DNA of 64,000 nt, from positions 1-64,000 of the forward strand of contig CAUJIP010000012.1 of NCBI GenBank assembly GCA_963205235.1, given 5' to 3'. This document shows positions 1 to 7,263 of the stretch, piece by piece. The position numbers and the translations under genes were made by a program. The notes under the pieces were generated by a model that was not told the DNA's origin, searched no databases, and was given only the letters and a program-made list of their open reading frames with translations. Each line of letters opens with the position of its first letter. Position 1 is the stretch's first letter. Origin of the DNA: Pseudomonadota bacterium. Its GTDB lineage: Bacteria > Pseudomonadota > Alphaproteobacteria > Rhodobacterales > Rhodobacteraceae.

Positions 1-466
1 GGCGCAGTTCGCGCACTTCGTCTTCCGAAGTGGCCCCGGCCATCGCTTTGAGCGCATCATGCAGCAGGCCCGAACGCCTGGCCTGGGTTTCGCCCATGCC
101 GCCAGCGACATGGACCGAACGCACCGCCAGCGTGGCCAGCCGCTTGTCGGAAAAGCCCATCGCTTTCAGGCGGCGCAGCCCGGCCGCGTCGGTCGGCAGG
201 CCGTCTTCCATGATCGCCGCTTCCTCGGCGACGATCTCGGCGATCTGGCGCAGGAACCACGGATCGTAATGGGTGATCGCGTGGACGTCCTCGACACTGA
301 AGCCCTCGCGGAACGCCTGGGCGACGATCAGCAGGCGGTCGACGGTCGCCTCGACCAGATGCCGGTCGTGGCTGATCAGGATGACGGCGCCGTCATAGTC
401 GGCAAGCGCCTGGACCAGCGCCGTCTTTCCGGCACCCGACGGCCCGAGGATGGTGAATAGGCGCAT
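1..466 (-). pseudogene. Chimeric ORF: EF-G-like start, ABC-F middle, CarB-like body (partial)
   Basis: This is an open frame without stops, from ATG at 466 to the left edge, giving 155 codons. Residues 1-22 ([15 protein letters not shown], a P-loop) resemble the start of the atypical EF-G-type GTPases of Rhodobacterales. Residues about 23-45 ([16 protein letters not shown]) are the Walker-B/H-loop region of an ABC-F ATPase. Residues about 46-155 ([14 protein letters not shown], then GFSDKRLA) match the connection/oligomerisation region of carbamoyl-phosphate synthase large chain. No natural protein has this order. The two joins fall where the parent families could share short stretches (around 401-418 and 324-343), as expected for a k-mer assembly chimera or a microhomology event. 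The families were assigned from memory of their motifs, the EF-G piece with least certainty. Confidence 0.6.
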
Positions 467-467
467 G

Positions 468-721
468 GCTGTCCCCCTCGTGGTGTTGCTGATCCGGTGC
501 CGCGTCTGGGCTGGTCGCCGGTCGCTGGTCTGGTGCAAGCATGGCCCGCCGAAAGCCCCCGCGTCAAATGCGGAACGCAGTCGCGGGTGGTTCGTCAGCC
601 GGTCGACAAGGCGCTGTCAGCCCAGGCGCCCGACCTGCGGGCAAAGCTTGCGAATTCCTTAACGCCCGCGCTTAGAAATTTGATTTGAAAAGAAAATCTG
701 GATTTGTCCACCGTGGACATC
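468..721. other. Intergenic region, 254 bp
   Basis: This is the longest gene-free stretch in the window. It should hold the leader and promoter of the leftward EF-G-like start and the 3' flank of the GAPDH gene. I see no convincing small gene or RNA in it. Its right end is AT-rich and carries the perfect palindrome at 705-719. Confidence 0.5.
705..719. promoter_or_regulatory. Palindrome TGTCCA-CCG-TGGACA
   Basis: A perfect inverted repeat with 6-bp arms and a 3-bp spacer, directly beyond the stop codon of the GAPDH gene. The same palindrome, differing only in one spacer base (GCG), occurs at 41349-41363 upstream of ispH. It is probably an operator for an unidentified dimeric regulator. Confidence 0.4.
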
Positions 722-1696
722 TCACCCCATCCGCAGAGCCATATCCAGCATCCGGTTGGAAAACCCCCATTCGTTGTCATACCAGCCAAAGACCCGCAGC
801 AGCCCCTGATCGGTCACCTTCGTCTCGGGGCAGGCCATCACGACCGACTCCGGCCGCGCGCGCAGGTCGGTGGAAACCAGCGGCCGGTCCGTCGCCCCGA
901 TGACGCCACCCGCCGCCCGGAAGGCCGCGTTGACCTCGTCCACCCCGGGCCGATTTTCCGTCACCAGATGGAAGTCGACACACGAGACACTTGCGACCGG
1001 CACCCGCACCGCCTGCGCCACGATCCGCCCGGCAAGATCGGGCAACACCCCGTCCAGCAACCGCGCCGCGCTGGTCGTGGTCGGCACCATCGACAACGCC
1101 GCCGCCCGGCTGCGCGGATAGTCGGCAGAGGGGGCATCGACCGTCGGCTGGCTGCCGGTGTAGCAGTGGACCGTGGTCATCGACCCGGTGACGATCCCCC
1201 ATTTCTGGTGGATCAACCGCGCCAACGGGGCCAGCGCATTCGTGGTGCAAGAGGCGTTCGAGACGATCCTTTGATCCCGCAGCCGATCATCATTCGCCCC
1301 CAGAACCACGGTCACATCCGCCGCCGAAGACGGCCCCGAGATCAACACCCGCCCCGCCCCGCCCCGCAGGCCGCGTTCCGCCACCTCGCGCGCTTCGGCG
1401 CGGCCGGTGCATTCGAGGACAAGGTCAGTGCCCTGCAGGTTCAGGGTGGAAAGGTCCGGCGTGCGGTGCAGGGGAATCGCCCGGCCATCGACCACCAGCG
1501 CGCCGTGGTCGAGCGAGACCTGGCCGCGCCAGGGGCCGAAAACGCTGTCGAATTCGAAAAGATAGGCGCACATCTCGGGCGCGGCGATGTCGTTGATCCC
1601 GGCGATATCAAGCCCCGGCCAGCGGTCAGGCGACTGCAGATAGGCCCGCAGGACCGACCGCCCGATCCGCCCGAACCCGTTGATGAAAACCCGCAT
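722..1696 (-). CDS. Glyceraldehyde-3-phosphate dehydrogenase family protein
   Basis: A 324-residue NAD(P)-dependent sugar-phosphate dehydrogenase. The Rossmann glycine motif GFGRIG is at residues 8-12, the catalytic Cys150 sits in SNASCTTN, the partner His177 in TTVHCYTG, and the end carries the WYDNEWGFSNRM motif. ND at 35-36, where NAD-specific enzymes carry an acidic residue, suggests NAD use. The sequence around the active-site His (GSQPTVD in place of the usual NDQ) and the erythrose-4-phosphate-dehydrogenase-like C-terminus make it a divergent paralogue. It could be GAPDH or E4P dehydrogenase. It stands alone on the minus strand, upstream of the suspected chimera. Confidence 0.85.
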   Translation of the reverse strand: MRVFINGFGRIGRSVLRAYLQSPDRWPGLDIAGINDIAAPEMCAYLFEFDSVFGPWRGQVSLDHGALVVDGRAIPLHRTPDLSTLNLQGTDLVLECTGRAEAREVAERGLRGGAGRVLISGPSSAADVTVVLGANDDRLRDQRIVSNASCTTNALAPLARLIHQKWGIVTGSMTTVHCYTGSQPTVDAPSADYPRSRAAALSMVPTTTSAARLLDGVLPDLAGRIVAQAVRVPVASVSCVDFHLVTENRPGVDEVNAAFRAAGGVIGATDRPLVSTDLRARPESVVMACPETKVTDQGLLRVFGWYDNEWGFSNRMLDMALRMG

Positions 1697-1813
1697 CCCT
1701 TGCCCCTTCGCCTGCCGGACAATCCAGTCTCAACACGGGTTTGCAGCCAGTTCAACTGCCGCCTGCACAAATCTTGTGCCCGTCACAATGCGGCGCGACG
1801 CAGGCAAGGAGCC

Positions 1814-1860
1814 AATTTTCTTAAGCAAGAAATTTGTCAAATTCCTTCCCTAAGGAATTT
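1814..1860. repeat. Two AT-rich hairpins downstream of bhcD
   Basis: A perfect stem AAATTCCTT/AAGGAATTT with a 4-nt loop lies at 1839-1860. A second, imperfect AATTTTCTT/AAGAAATT stem lies at 1814-1834. They start 8 nt past the bhcD stop. The 1839 stem recurs almost exactly at 31628-31647 after era, so this is a dispersed 3'-flank element, probably a terminator or an mRNA-end stabiliser. A good U-tract is not obvious. Confidence 0.5.
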
Positions 1861-1868
1861 GGCGGTTC

Positions 1869-2828
1869 TCAGACCCCGACCTCGATCCCAAGGCCCCGCT
1901 CACGCGCCCGGGTGACCGCCACTGCGGCGACGGCCAGGTCCTGCAGGCCGACACCGGTGCCGTCGAACAGGGTGATCTCCTCTGCACCGTGGCGGCCGGG
2001 GTGGCGGCCGATCAGGACGTCGCCCAAGGGGGTGATGGAGCTTGCGTCCAGCGTGCCTGCGGCGACGGCGTGCTGCGCCTCGCCGATGGTGATGGACTGG
2101 GCGACTTCGTCGGTGAAGACCTGCGCCGCAGCGACCAGGGCGGGGTCGGCCTCTTGCTTGCCCTTGGTGTCAGTGCCCATGCAGGCCAGGTGCGTGCCGG
2201 GGCTGACATGGGCGGCCATCAGGCTGGCGGCGGGCGAGGAGGTGATGGTGATGATCACATCCGCCTCGCGCATCCGGGGCAGATCGACCGCCTCGAACGG
2301 CAGGCCGAGTTCTGCAGCGACGGCACCGAGTTTCGGCAGCATGTCGGGATGCAGGTTCCAGGCGATGACCCGTTCAAACCGCCGGGTGCGGGCGGCGGCG
2401 CGCAGCTGGAAGCCCGCCTGGTGGCCAGCGCCGACGATGCCGAGGGTGCGGGCGTCCTTCCGTGCCAGACGGTCGATGGAGAGGGCCGAGGCGGCAGCCG
2501 TGCGCAGCGCGGTCAGCAGGTTGCCACCGACCATGGCCTGAGGGCGACCGGTTTCGGGGTCGAACAGGAACACGCTGGACTGGTGGTTGATCATCCCCTT
2601 GTCGGCATTGCCGGGGAAATAGCCACCCGCCTTGACGCCAAGCATCGCCCCTGCCCGATCCAACCCGGATTTGAAGCCGTATTGCCGCCCCTCGCCCAAG
2701 GCCTCACGCACTACGGGGAAGTTGTAGGCATCCCCCCGCGCCATCGAGGCGAAGCAGGCTTCGACCGCGCGGAAGGCGTCTTCCGGGGTGACAAGCTGGG
2801 CGATGAGGGCTTCGGGGATGATGAGCAT
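1869..2828 (-). CDS. bhcD: Iminosuccinate reductase
   Basis: A 319-residue member of the ornithine cyclodeaminase/mu-crystallin family. The NAD-binding glycine motif GIVGAGHQA lies near residue 130, after the family's GGNLLTALRTAAAS segment, and MGTDTKGKQE lies near 217. In the beta-hydroxyaspartate cycle BhcD reduces iminosuccinate to aspartate, renewing the amino donor for BhcA. Assignment as bhcD rather than a generic cyclodeaminase rests on its place as the last gene of a bhcA-B-C-D series. It is separated from bhcC by 79 bp holding a GC-rich hairpin element. Confidence 0.92.
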   Translation of the reverse strand: MLIIPEALIAQLVTPEDAFRAVEACFASMARGDAYNFPVVREALGEGRQYGFKSGLDRAGAMLGVKAGGYFPGNADKGMINHQSSVFLFDPETGRPQAMVGGNLLTALRTAAASALSIDRLARKDARTLGIVGAGHQAGFQLRAAARTRRFERVIAWNLHPDMLPKLGAVAAELGLPFEAVDLPRMREADVIITITSSPAASLMAAHVSPGTHLACMGTDTKGKQEADPALVAAAQVFTDEVAQSITIGEAQHAVAAGTLDASSITPLGDVLIGRHPGRHGAEEITLFDGTGVGLQDLAVAAVAVTRARERGLGIEVGV

Positions 2829-2853
2829 TGGACGGTCCTTCCGGCTGGCCTAG

Positions 2854-2905
2854 GACCGAGGGCTGCGCGCCCCCGGACCCCGCGGGATATTTGGAGAAGA
2901 GAAAG
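2854..2905. repeat. GC-rich intergenic hairpin element between bhcC and bhcD
   Basis: The element has a GGGC-TGCGC-GCCC hairpin (2860-2872), a CCCCGGACCCCGCGGG stretch and then ATATTTGGAGAAGAGAAAG. From memory, elements of this layout recur between genes of Rhodobacterales genomes. It lies within the operon, so it may set the ratio of bhcABC to bhcD transcript. I see no second copy in this window. Confidence 0.4.
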
Positions 2906-2907
2906 AC

Positions 2908-4071
2908 CTAGTAGGCCTTGCCCCGGGCGGAGACCGGCCAGACCACCTCGACCTTGCCGTTCCTTACGCCGACATACCAGTCATGCACGTTGCAGGTCGG
3001 GTCGCAGTGGCCGGGGACGAGGCGGAGCTTGTCGTTCACTTTCAGCACGCCCTGCGGGTCCTCGACCACGCCATGTTCGTCGGAGCATTTGACGTATTTT
3101 ACATCCGTGCGCCCGAAGACCACCGGAAGCCCGCTGTCGACCGACTGGGCCTTGAGGCCCGCGTCGACGATGGCTTTGTCGGCTTTGGCATGGCTCATCA
3201 CGCTGGTGAGGATGAAGAGCGCGTTTTCCCATTCGCCCTGGTCGATCCGATGGCCGTTTTCATCGAGGATGCGACCGTAATCGGCATCCATGAAGGCGTA
3301 GGAGCCGCACTGAAGCTCGTTGTAGACGCCTGAATTGCTTTCGAAATAGTAGGACCCGGTGCCGCCGCCCGAGACGAGGTCTGCTTTCAGGCCCGCCGCT
3401 TCCAGCGCATCGGCGCAGGACTTGACCTGGGCGATGGCGGTGTCGAGCTTGGCCTTGCGGTCGGCGTAATTGTCCATGTGCTGCATCGCGCCCTGATAGG
3501 CCTGGATGCCGGTGAATTTCAGCCCCGGCGCTGCGGCGACGGCCTTGGCGATGGCGACGACTTCCTCGGGCGTCTTCACGCCACAGCGGCCCGCGCCGCA
3601 GTCGATCTCGACGAAGACTTCCAGCGTGGTGCCGTGCTTGCTGGCGGCTTTCGACAGGTCGGCGACATTGGCCAGATCATCGACGCAGACGATGGTCCGG
3701 CAGCCGTATTTCGGCAGGCGGGCGAGGCGGTCGATCTTGGCGGGGTCGCGGACCTGGTTCGACACCAGAATGTCCTTGATGCCCCCACGGGCGAAGACTT
3801 CCGCTTCGGACACTTTCTGGCAGCAGACGCCGACCGCGCCGCCGAGGCTTTCCTGCAGTTTCTGCACGTCGACCGATTTGTGCATCTTGCCGTGGCTGCG
3901 GTGGCGCATGCCGTGCGACTTGGCATAATCGCCCATCTTCTTGATGTTCCGCTCCAGCGCGTCGAGGTCCAGGATCAGGCAGGGGGTCTGGATGTCCGCC
4001 TCATCCATGCCGGGCAGCGCGGGGATGTCGTAGCCGACCTCGTAACCTTCGAAATTCGTCTGTTTGTTCAT
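2908..4071 (-). CDS. bhcC: beta-hydroxyaspartate aldolase
   Basis: A 387-residue PLP enzyme of the D-threonine aldolase/alanine racemase fold (type III). It condenses glyoxylate with glycine to (2R,3S)-beta-hydroxyaspartate, the carbon-joining step of the cycle. The PLP-binding lysine is likely Lys62 in RSHGKMHK. The divalent metal site is likely His355 and Asp357 in GHCDPTCN, as in metal-dependent D-threonine aldolases. It lies 4 bp after the bhcB stop codon, in the same operon. The family alone could also mean a D-threonine or D-serine lyase; the neighbours decide. Confidence 0.93.
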   Translation of the reverse strand: MNKQTNFEGYEVGYDIPALPGMDEADIQTPCLILDLDALERNIKKMGDYAKSHGMRHRSHGKMHKSVDVQKLQESLGGAVGVCCQKVSEAEVFARGGIKDILVSNQVRDPAKIDRLARLPKYGCRTIVCVDDLANVADLSKAASKHGTTLEVFVEIDCGAGRCGVKTPEEVVAIAKAVAAAPGLKFTGIQAYQGAMQHMDNYADRKAKLDTAIAQVKSCADALEAAGLKADLVSGGGTGSYYFESNSGVYNELQCGSYAFMDADYGRILDENGHRIDQGEWENALFILTSVMSHAKADKAIVDAGLKAQSVDSGLPVVFGRTDVKYVKCSDEHGVVEDPQGVLKVNDKLRLVPGHCDPTCNVHDWYVGVRNGKVEVVWPVSARGKAY

Positions 4072-4075
4072 GGTG

Positions 4076-5044
4076 TTACCCTTTCATCCAGGGGAGTTTG
4101 TCAAGGTCGACGTTGCCGCCGGTGAGGATGATGCCGACCCGTTTGCCCCGGAAGGCTTGCGGGTTCTTGAGGATGGCCGCAAGCGGAACCGCGCTGGAAG
4201 GTTCCATGACCACGCGCAGGTGCTTCCAGATCAGTTTCATCGCGTCGATGATTTCGGGGTCGGAGGCGGTGTAGATCTCGCTGACGTGGTTCTTGACGAA
4301 ATGCCAGGTCAGGTCCTTCAACGGCACCAGAAGCCCGTCAGCGATGGTCTTCGGCGCGTCGTCGGCGATGATGTGACCGGCCTTGAAGCTGCGATAGGCG
4401 TCGTCGGCCTGTTCGGGCTCGGCAGCGATCACCTTGGTTTCGGGGGCGAGGGTGGAGAGCGTCAGGCAGGTGCCCGAGATCATGCCGCCGCCGCCGATGG
4501 GGGCCACGACCATGTCAAGCCCGCCGGTCTGTTCGATGAACTCACGCGCGCAGGTGCCCTGCCCGGCGATGACGCGGGGGTCGTTGTAGGGGTGGACAAA
4601 ATCGCCCCCGGTGGCGGCCTGGACCTTGGCGAAGGTCTCCTCGCGCGAGGAGGTCGAGGGTTCGCATTCGGTGATCACCCCGCCATAGCGGCGGACGGTG
4701 TCCTTCTTGGCCTGGGGGGCCGTGCGCGGCATCACGACATTGCAGGGAATGCCGCGCAACATGGCGGCGTAGCTGAGGCACGAGGCATGGTTGCCGCTGG
4801 AATGGGTGGCGACGCCCTTCTTCGCCTGGTCATCGGTCAGTCCGAAGACGGAATTCGTCGCGCCACGGACCTTGAAGGCGCCGGGCTCCTGGAAATTCTC
4901 GCATTTGAAGAACAGCTGCGCGCCGGTCAGGTCGTTCAGGTAGTCCGAGGTGCGGACCGGGGTCTGGCGGATATGGGGCCGGATGCGGTCATGCGCGGCA
5001 AGCATGTCGTCGTAGGTGGGGATATACATCTTCGCCTCGCTCAT
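4076..5044 (-). CDS. bhcB: beta-hydroxyaspartate dehydratase
   Basis: A 322-residue PLP enzyme of the threonine dehydratase/serine racemase fold II family. It removes water from beta-hydroxyaspartate to give iminosuccinate. PLP is bound by Lys58 in GAFKVRGA; SSGNHA and the phosphate-binding IGGGGMISG loop are present. The ATG at 5044 was chosen because it overlaps the bhcA stop in an ATGA junction and gives the normal family start; the upstream extension of the frame has no family character. It is translationally coupled to bhcA. Confidence 0.93.
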   Translation of the reverse strand: MSEAKMYIPTYDDMLAAHDRIRPHIRQTPVRTSDYLNDLTGAQLFFKCENFQEPGAFKVRGATNSVFGLTDDQAKKGVATHSSGNHASCLSYAAMLRGIPCNVVMPRTAPQAKKDTVRRYGGVITECEPSTSSREETFAKVQAATGGDFVHPYNDPRVIAGQGTCAREFIEQTGGLDMVVAPIGGGGMISGTCLTLSTLAPETKVIAAEPEQADDAYRSFKAGHIIADDAPKTIADGLLVPLKDLTWHFVKNHVSEIYTASDPEIIDAMKLIWKHLRVVMEPSSAVPLAAILKNPQAFRGKRVGIILTGGNVDLDKLPWMKG

Positions 5045-6231
5045 TCGGCGGCCAGCGCCATGGCTGGCACCGTGCCGCGATAATACTCCTGCGCGGCGGC
5101 GATGCCCGAGCCGAGTTTCACCGGCCAGCCAAGATCCGCCATGCACATTTCGGCCACGCAGAGGCCCGAGAGGACCATGGCATCGGTCAGCATGCCCAGA
5201 TGGCCGATGCGGAACACCTTGCCCGCGACCTCACCCAAGCCGACGCCAAAGGCCATGCCGTATTTCGAGGCGGCCAGTTGCACGAGATCGGTGCCGTTGC
5301 AGCCTTCGGGCACTTTCACGGCGGTCACCGTGTCGGAACAAAGGTCGGGCGATTTGGCATAAGGCGTCATGCCCCAGGCAGCGACGGCGCGGCGGACGCC
5401 TTCGGCGAGGCGGTGGTGGCGGGCGTAGACGTTCTCCAGCCCCTCGTCCTCCAGCAGGTCGATGGAGTGGGCAAGGCCCGCGATCAGGCCGACAGCCGGG
5501 GTATAGGGATAGCCGCCACGGGCGTAGGACGTCAGCATGTCCTTGAAATCAAAGAAGGTGCGGGGAAGCCGGGCCGTTTCCATCGCCGCGATGGCCTTTG
5601 GGCTGACGCCCAGGATCGCTAGGCCCGCAGACAGCATAAAGCCCTTCTGGCTGCCCGCGACGGCGATGTCGACGCCCCAGGCGGTGAAGTCGAAGGGCAT
5701 CGAGGCAATCGACGACACCCCGTCGACGAACAGCAGCGCCGGGTGGCCAGCGGCATCCATCGCGCGGCGGATACCGGCGATATCGGATTTCACGCCCGTT
5801 GCGGTTTCGTTGTGGGTCGCAAGCACCGCCTTGATCAGGTGGTTCTTGTCAGCCTTCAGCGCCTTTTCGATGGCGGCAAGCGGGGCACCTTCGCCCCAGG
5901 GCGTTTCGATCACCTCGACGTCCAGCCGGTGGCGCTGGCAAAGGTCGATCCAGCGATGACTGAACATGCCGAACCGCGCCGCCAGCACGGTATCGCCGGG
6001 CGAGAGGGTGTTGGAAATCGCTGCCTCCCACCCGCCGGTGCCGGTCGAGGGGATCAGGATGACCTCGCCTTGCGCCATCTTCAGCACCCGGCGCACGCCT
6101 TCGACGGCGGGTTTGAACATCCGGGCGAAGGCCGGGCTACGATGGTCAATCGTGGCCATGTCGCAGGCTTTGCGGACCGAGTCCGGAATATTCGTGGGGC
6201 CGGGAATGAAGACTGGGTTCTGGCTGGACAT
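5041..6231 (-). CDS. bhcA: Aspartate-glyoxylate aminotransferase
   Basis: A 396-residue class V aminotransferase of the serine-glyoxylate/alanine-glyoxylate type. It transfers the amino group of aspartate to glyoxylate, giving oxaloacetate and glycine; the glycine then enters the BhcC reaction. Lys196 in AGSQKGFML is the PLP Schiff-base lysine. FIPGPTNIP at the start and STGTGGWEA near 62-70 are typical. It is the first gene of the leftward bhcABCD operon, 151 bp from the divergent bhcR. Family membership alone would also fit serine-glyoxylate aminotransferase. Confidence 0.93.
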   Translation of the reverse strand: MSSQNPVFIPGPTNIPDSVRKACDMATIDHRSPAFARMFKPAVEGVRRVLKMAQGEVILIPSTGTGGWEAAISNTLSPGDTVLAARFGMFSHRWIDLCQRHRLDVEVIETPWGEGAPLAAIEKALKADKNHLIKAVLATHNETATGVKSDIAGIRRAMDAAGHPALLFVDGVSSIASMPFDFTAWGVDIAVAGSQKGFMLSAGLAILGVSPKAIAAMETARLPRTFFDFKDMLTSYARGGYPYTPAVGLIAGLAHSIDLLEDEGLENVYARHHRLAEGVRRAVAAWGMTPYAKSPDLCSDTVTAVKVPEGCNGTDLVQLAASKYGMAFGVGLGEVAGKVFRIGHLGMLTDAMVLSGLCVAEMCMADLGWPVKLGSGIAAAQEYYRGTVPAMALAAE

Positions 6232-6382
6232 GGGCTTTGTCTCCCTTTCGATAGGTGAAGACTAGGGCCGAAGGATGAGTTAAACAATTTTTTCGAAAAG
6301 ATTTTTCATTTTGTTCGACTCATGTTAAATATGCTTCCGATCAACCCCTTGCGCTTTTTCACCGCTTTGAAAGGCTCTTCGC
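6232..6382. promoter_or_regulatory. Divergent bhcA/bhcR promoter region with candidate BhcR operator
   Basis: This region is AT-rich compared with its surroundings. A perfect inverted repeat GAAAA-GAT-TTTTC lies at 6295-6307, next to further A/T tracts (6285-6340), a layout plausible for an IclR-family operator. BhcR of Paracoccus is known to bind the bhc promoter region and to respond to glyoxylate. The exact operator here is inference. Confidence 0.5.
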
Positions 6383-7192
6383 ATGGCACAAAAAACCCGC
6401 GGCCGACCCAAGGCCTTTCATGACAAGACCGACCAGAACACCGTGCAGGCGCTGGACCGAGGGATGGAGGTTCTGTCCCATGTCGCGGCCCATCCGGGGC
6501 GCACTTTGTCGGAAATCAGTGAGACCATGGGCGAGGCTGTCGCCACCGTCTTTCGCGCGCTGGTGACGCTGCAGGGCCATGGCATGGTCGAGGTCGAGGA
6601 GCCGGGCCAGTTCTGGCATGTCGGGCCGGGGGCGTTTCGCGTGGGCTCGGCCTTTCTGCGCCGGACCAAGGTTGTCGAACGGGCGCGCCAGCCGATGGAA
6701 GCGCTGATGCGGCAAACGGGAGAGACGGCCAATCTGGGGATCGAAGTGGGCGACGAGGTAATGTTCGTGGCCCAGATCGAGGCGAGCGAGGCGATCCGCG
6801 CCTTCTTTCCGCCGGGAACCAAGGGGCCGATGCATTCCAGCGGAATCGGCAAGGCGCTGTTGGCCTGGTATCCGGAAGATCGGGTCCGGTCCATTCTGGA
6901 GCGGAAGGGGCTGGAGAAGTTCACCAGCCTGACGATCACCTCGGACAGTTCGCTTCTGCGCGACCTTGAGCACACGCGGGATCGCGGCTTTGCCATTGAC
7001 GATCAGGAACGGGCCGAAGGGATGCGCTGCATCGCGGCCCCGATCTTCAACGCTTACGGCGAACCGGTGGCGGGCCTTTCGGTCTCGGGTCCGGCATTCC
7101 GGGTGGGCCTGTCGGATGCGGCAAGGATCGGCGCGTTGGTCCGGGATGCGGCCGACAGGGTGACCGAGGCGACGGGGGGTGTCAGGCCCTGA
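6383..7192 (+). CDS. bhcR: IclR-family regulator of the beta-hydroxyaspartate cycle
   Basis: A 269-residue protein with an N-terminal winged helix of the IclR type (about 18-75: VQALDRGMEVL, then TLSEISETMG) and a C-terminal effector-binding domain (about 90-265), including the GMRCIAAPIFN and AGLSVSGP motifs. It is divergent from bhcA exactly as in Paracoccus, where BhcR senses glyoxylate and controls bhcABCD. It ends opposite the leftward hydantoinase gene, with a strong hairpin between the two stops. Confidence 0.88.
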   Translation: MAQKTRGRPKAFHDKTDQNTVQALDRGMEVLSHVAAHPGRTLSEISETMGEAVATVFRALVTLQGHGMVEVEEPGQFWHVGPGAFRVGSAFLRRTKVVERARQPMEALMRQTGETANLGIEVGDEVMFVAQIEASEAIRAFFPPGTKGPMHSSGIGKALLAWYPEDRVRSILERKGLEKFTSLTITSDSSLLRDLEHTRDRGFAIDDQERAEGMRCIAAPIFNAYGEPVAGLSVSGPAFRVGLSDAARIGALVRDAADRVTEATGGVRP

Positions 7193-7204
7193 GGGGCCGG
7201 TTTT

Positions 7205-7252
7205 CCAGCCTGACGGCTGTCATCGCTGACCGAAGACTGCCGTCAGGCTGGA
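7205..7252. terminator. Bidirectional hairpin between bhcR and the hydantoinase gene
   Basis: A perfect 13-bp inverted repeat, CCAGCCTGACGGC (7205-7217) and GCCGTCAGGCTGG (7240-7252), with a 22-nt loop. It lies between the ends of two convergent genes. There is a short T run (TTTTCC) on the left side. It probably serves as a shared terminator. Confidence 0.65.
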
Positions 7253-7263
7253 TGAGGGGCGGG

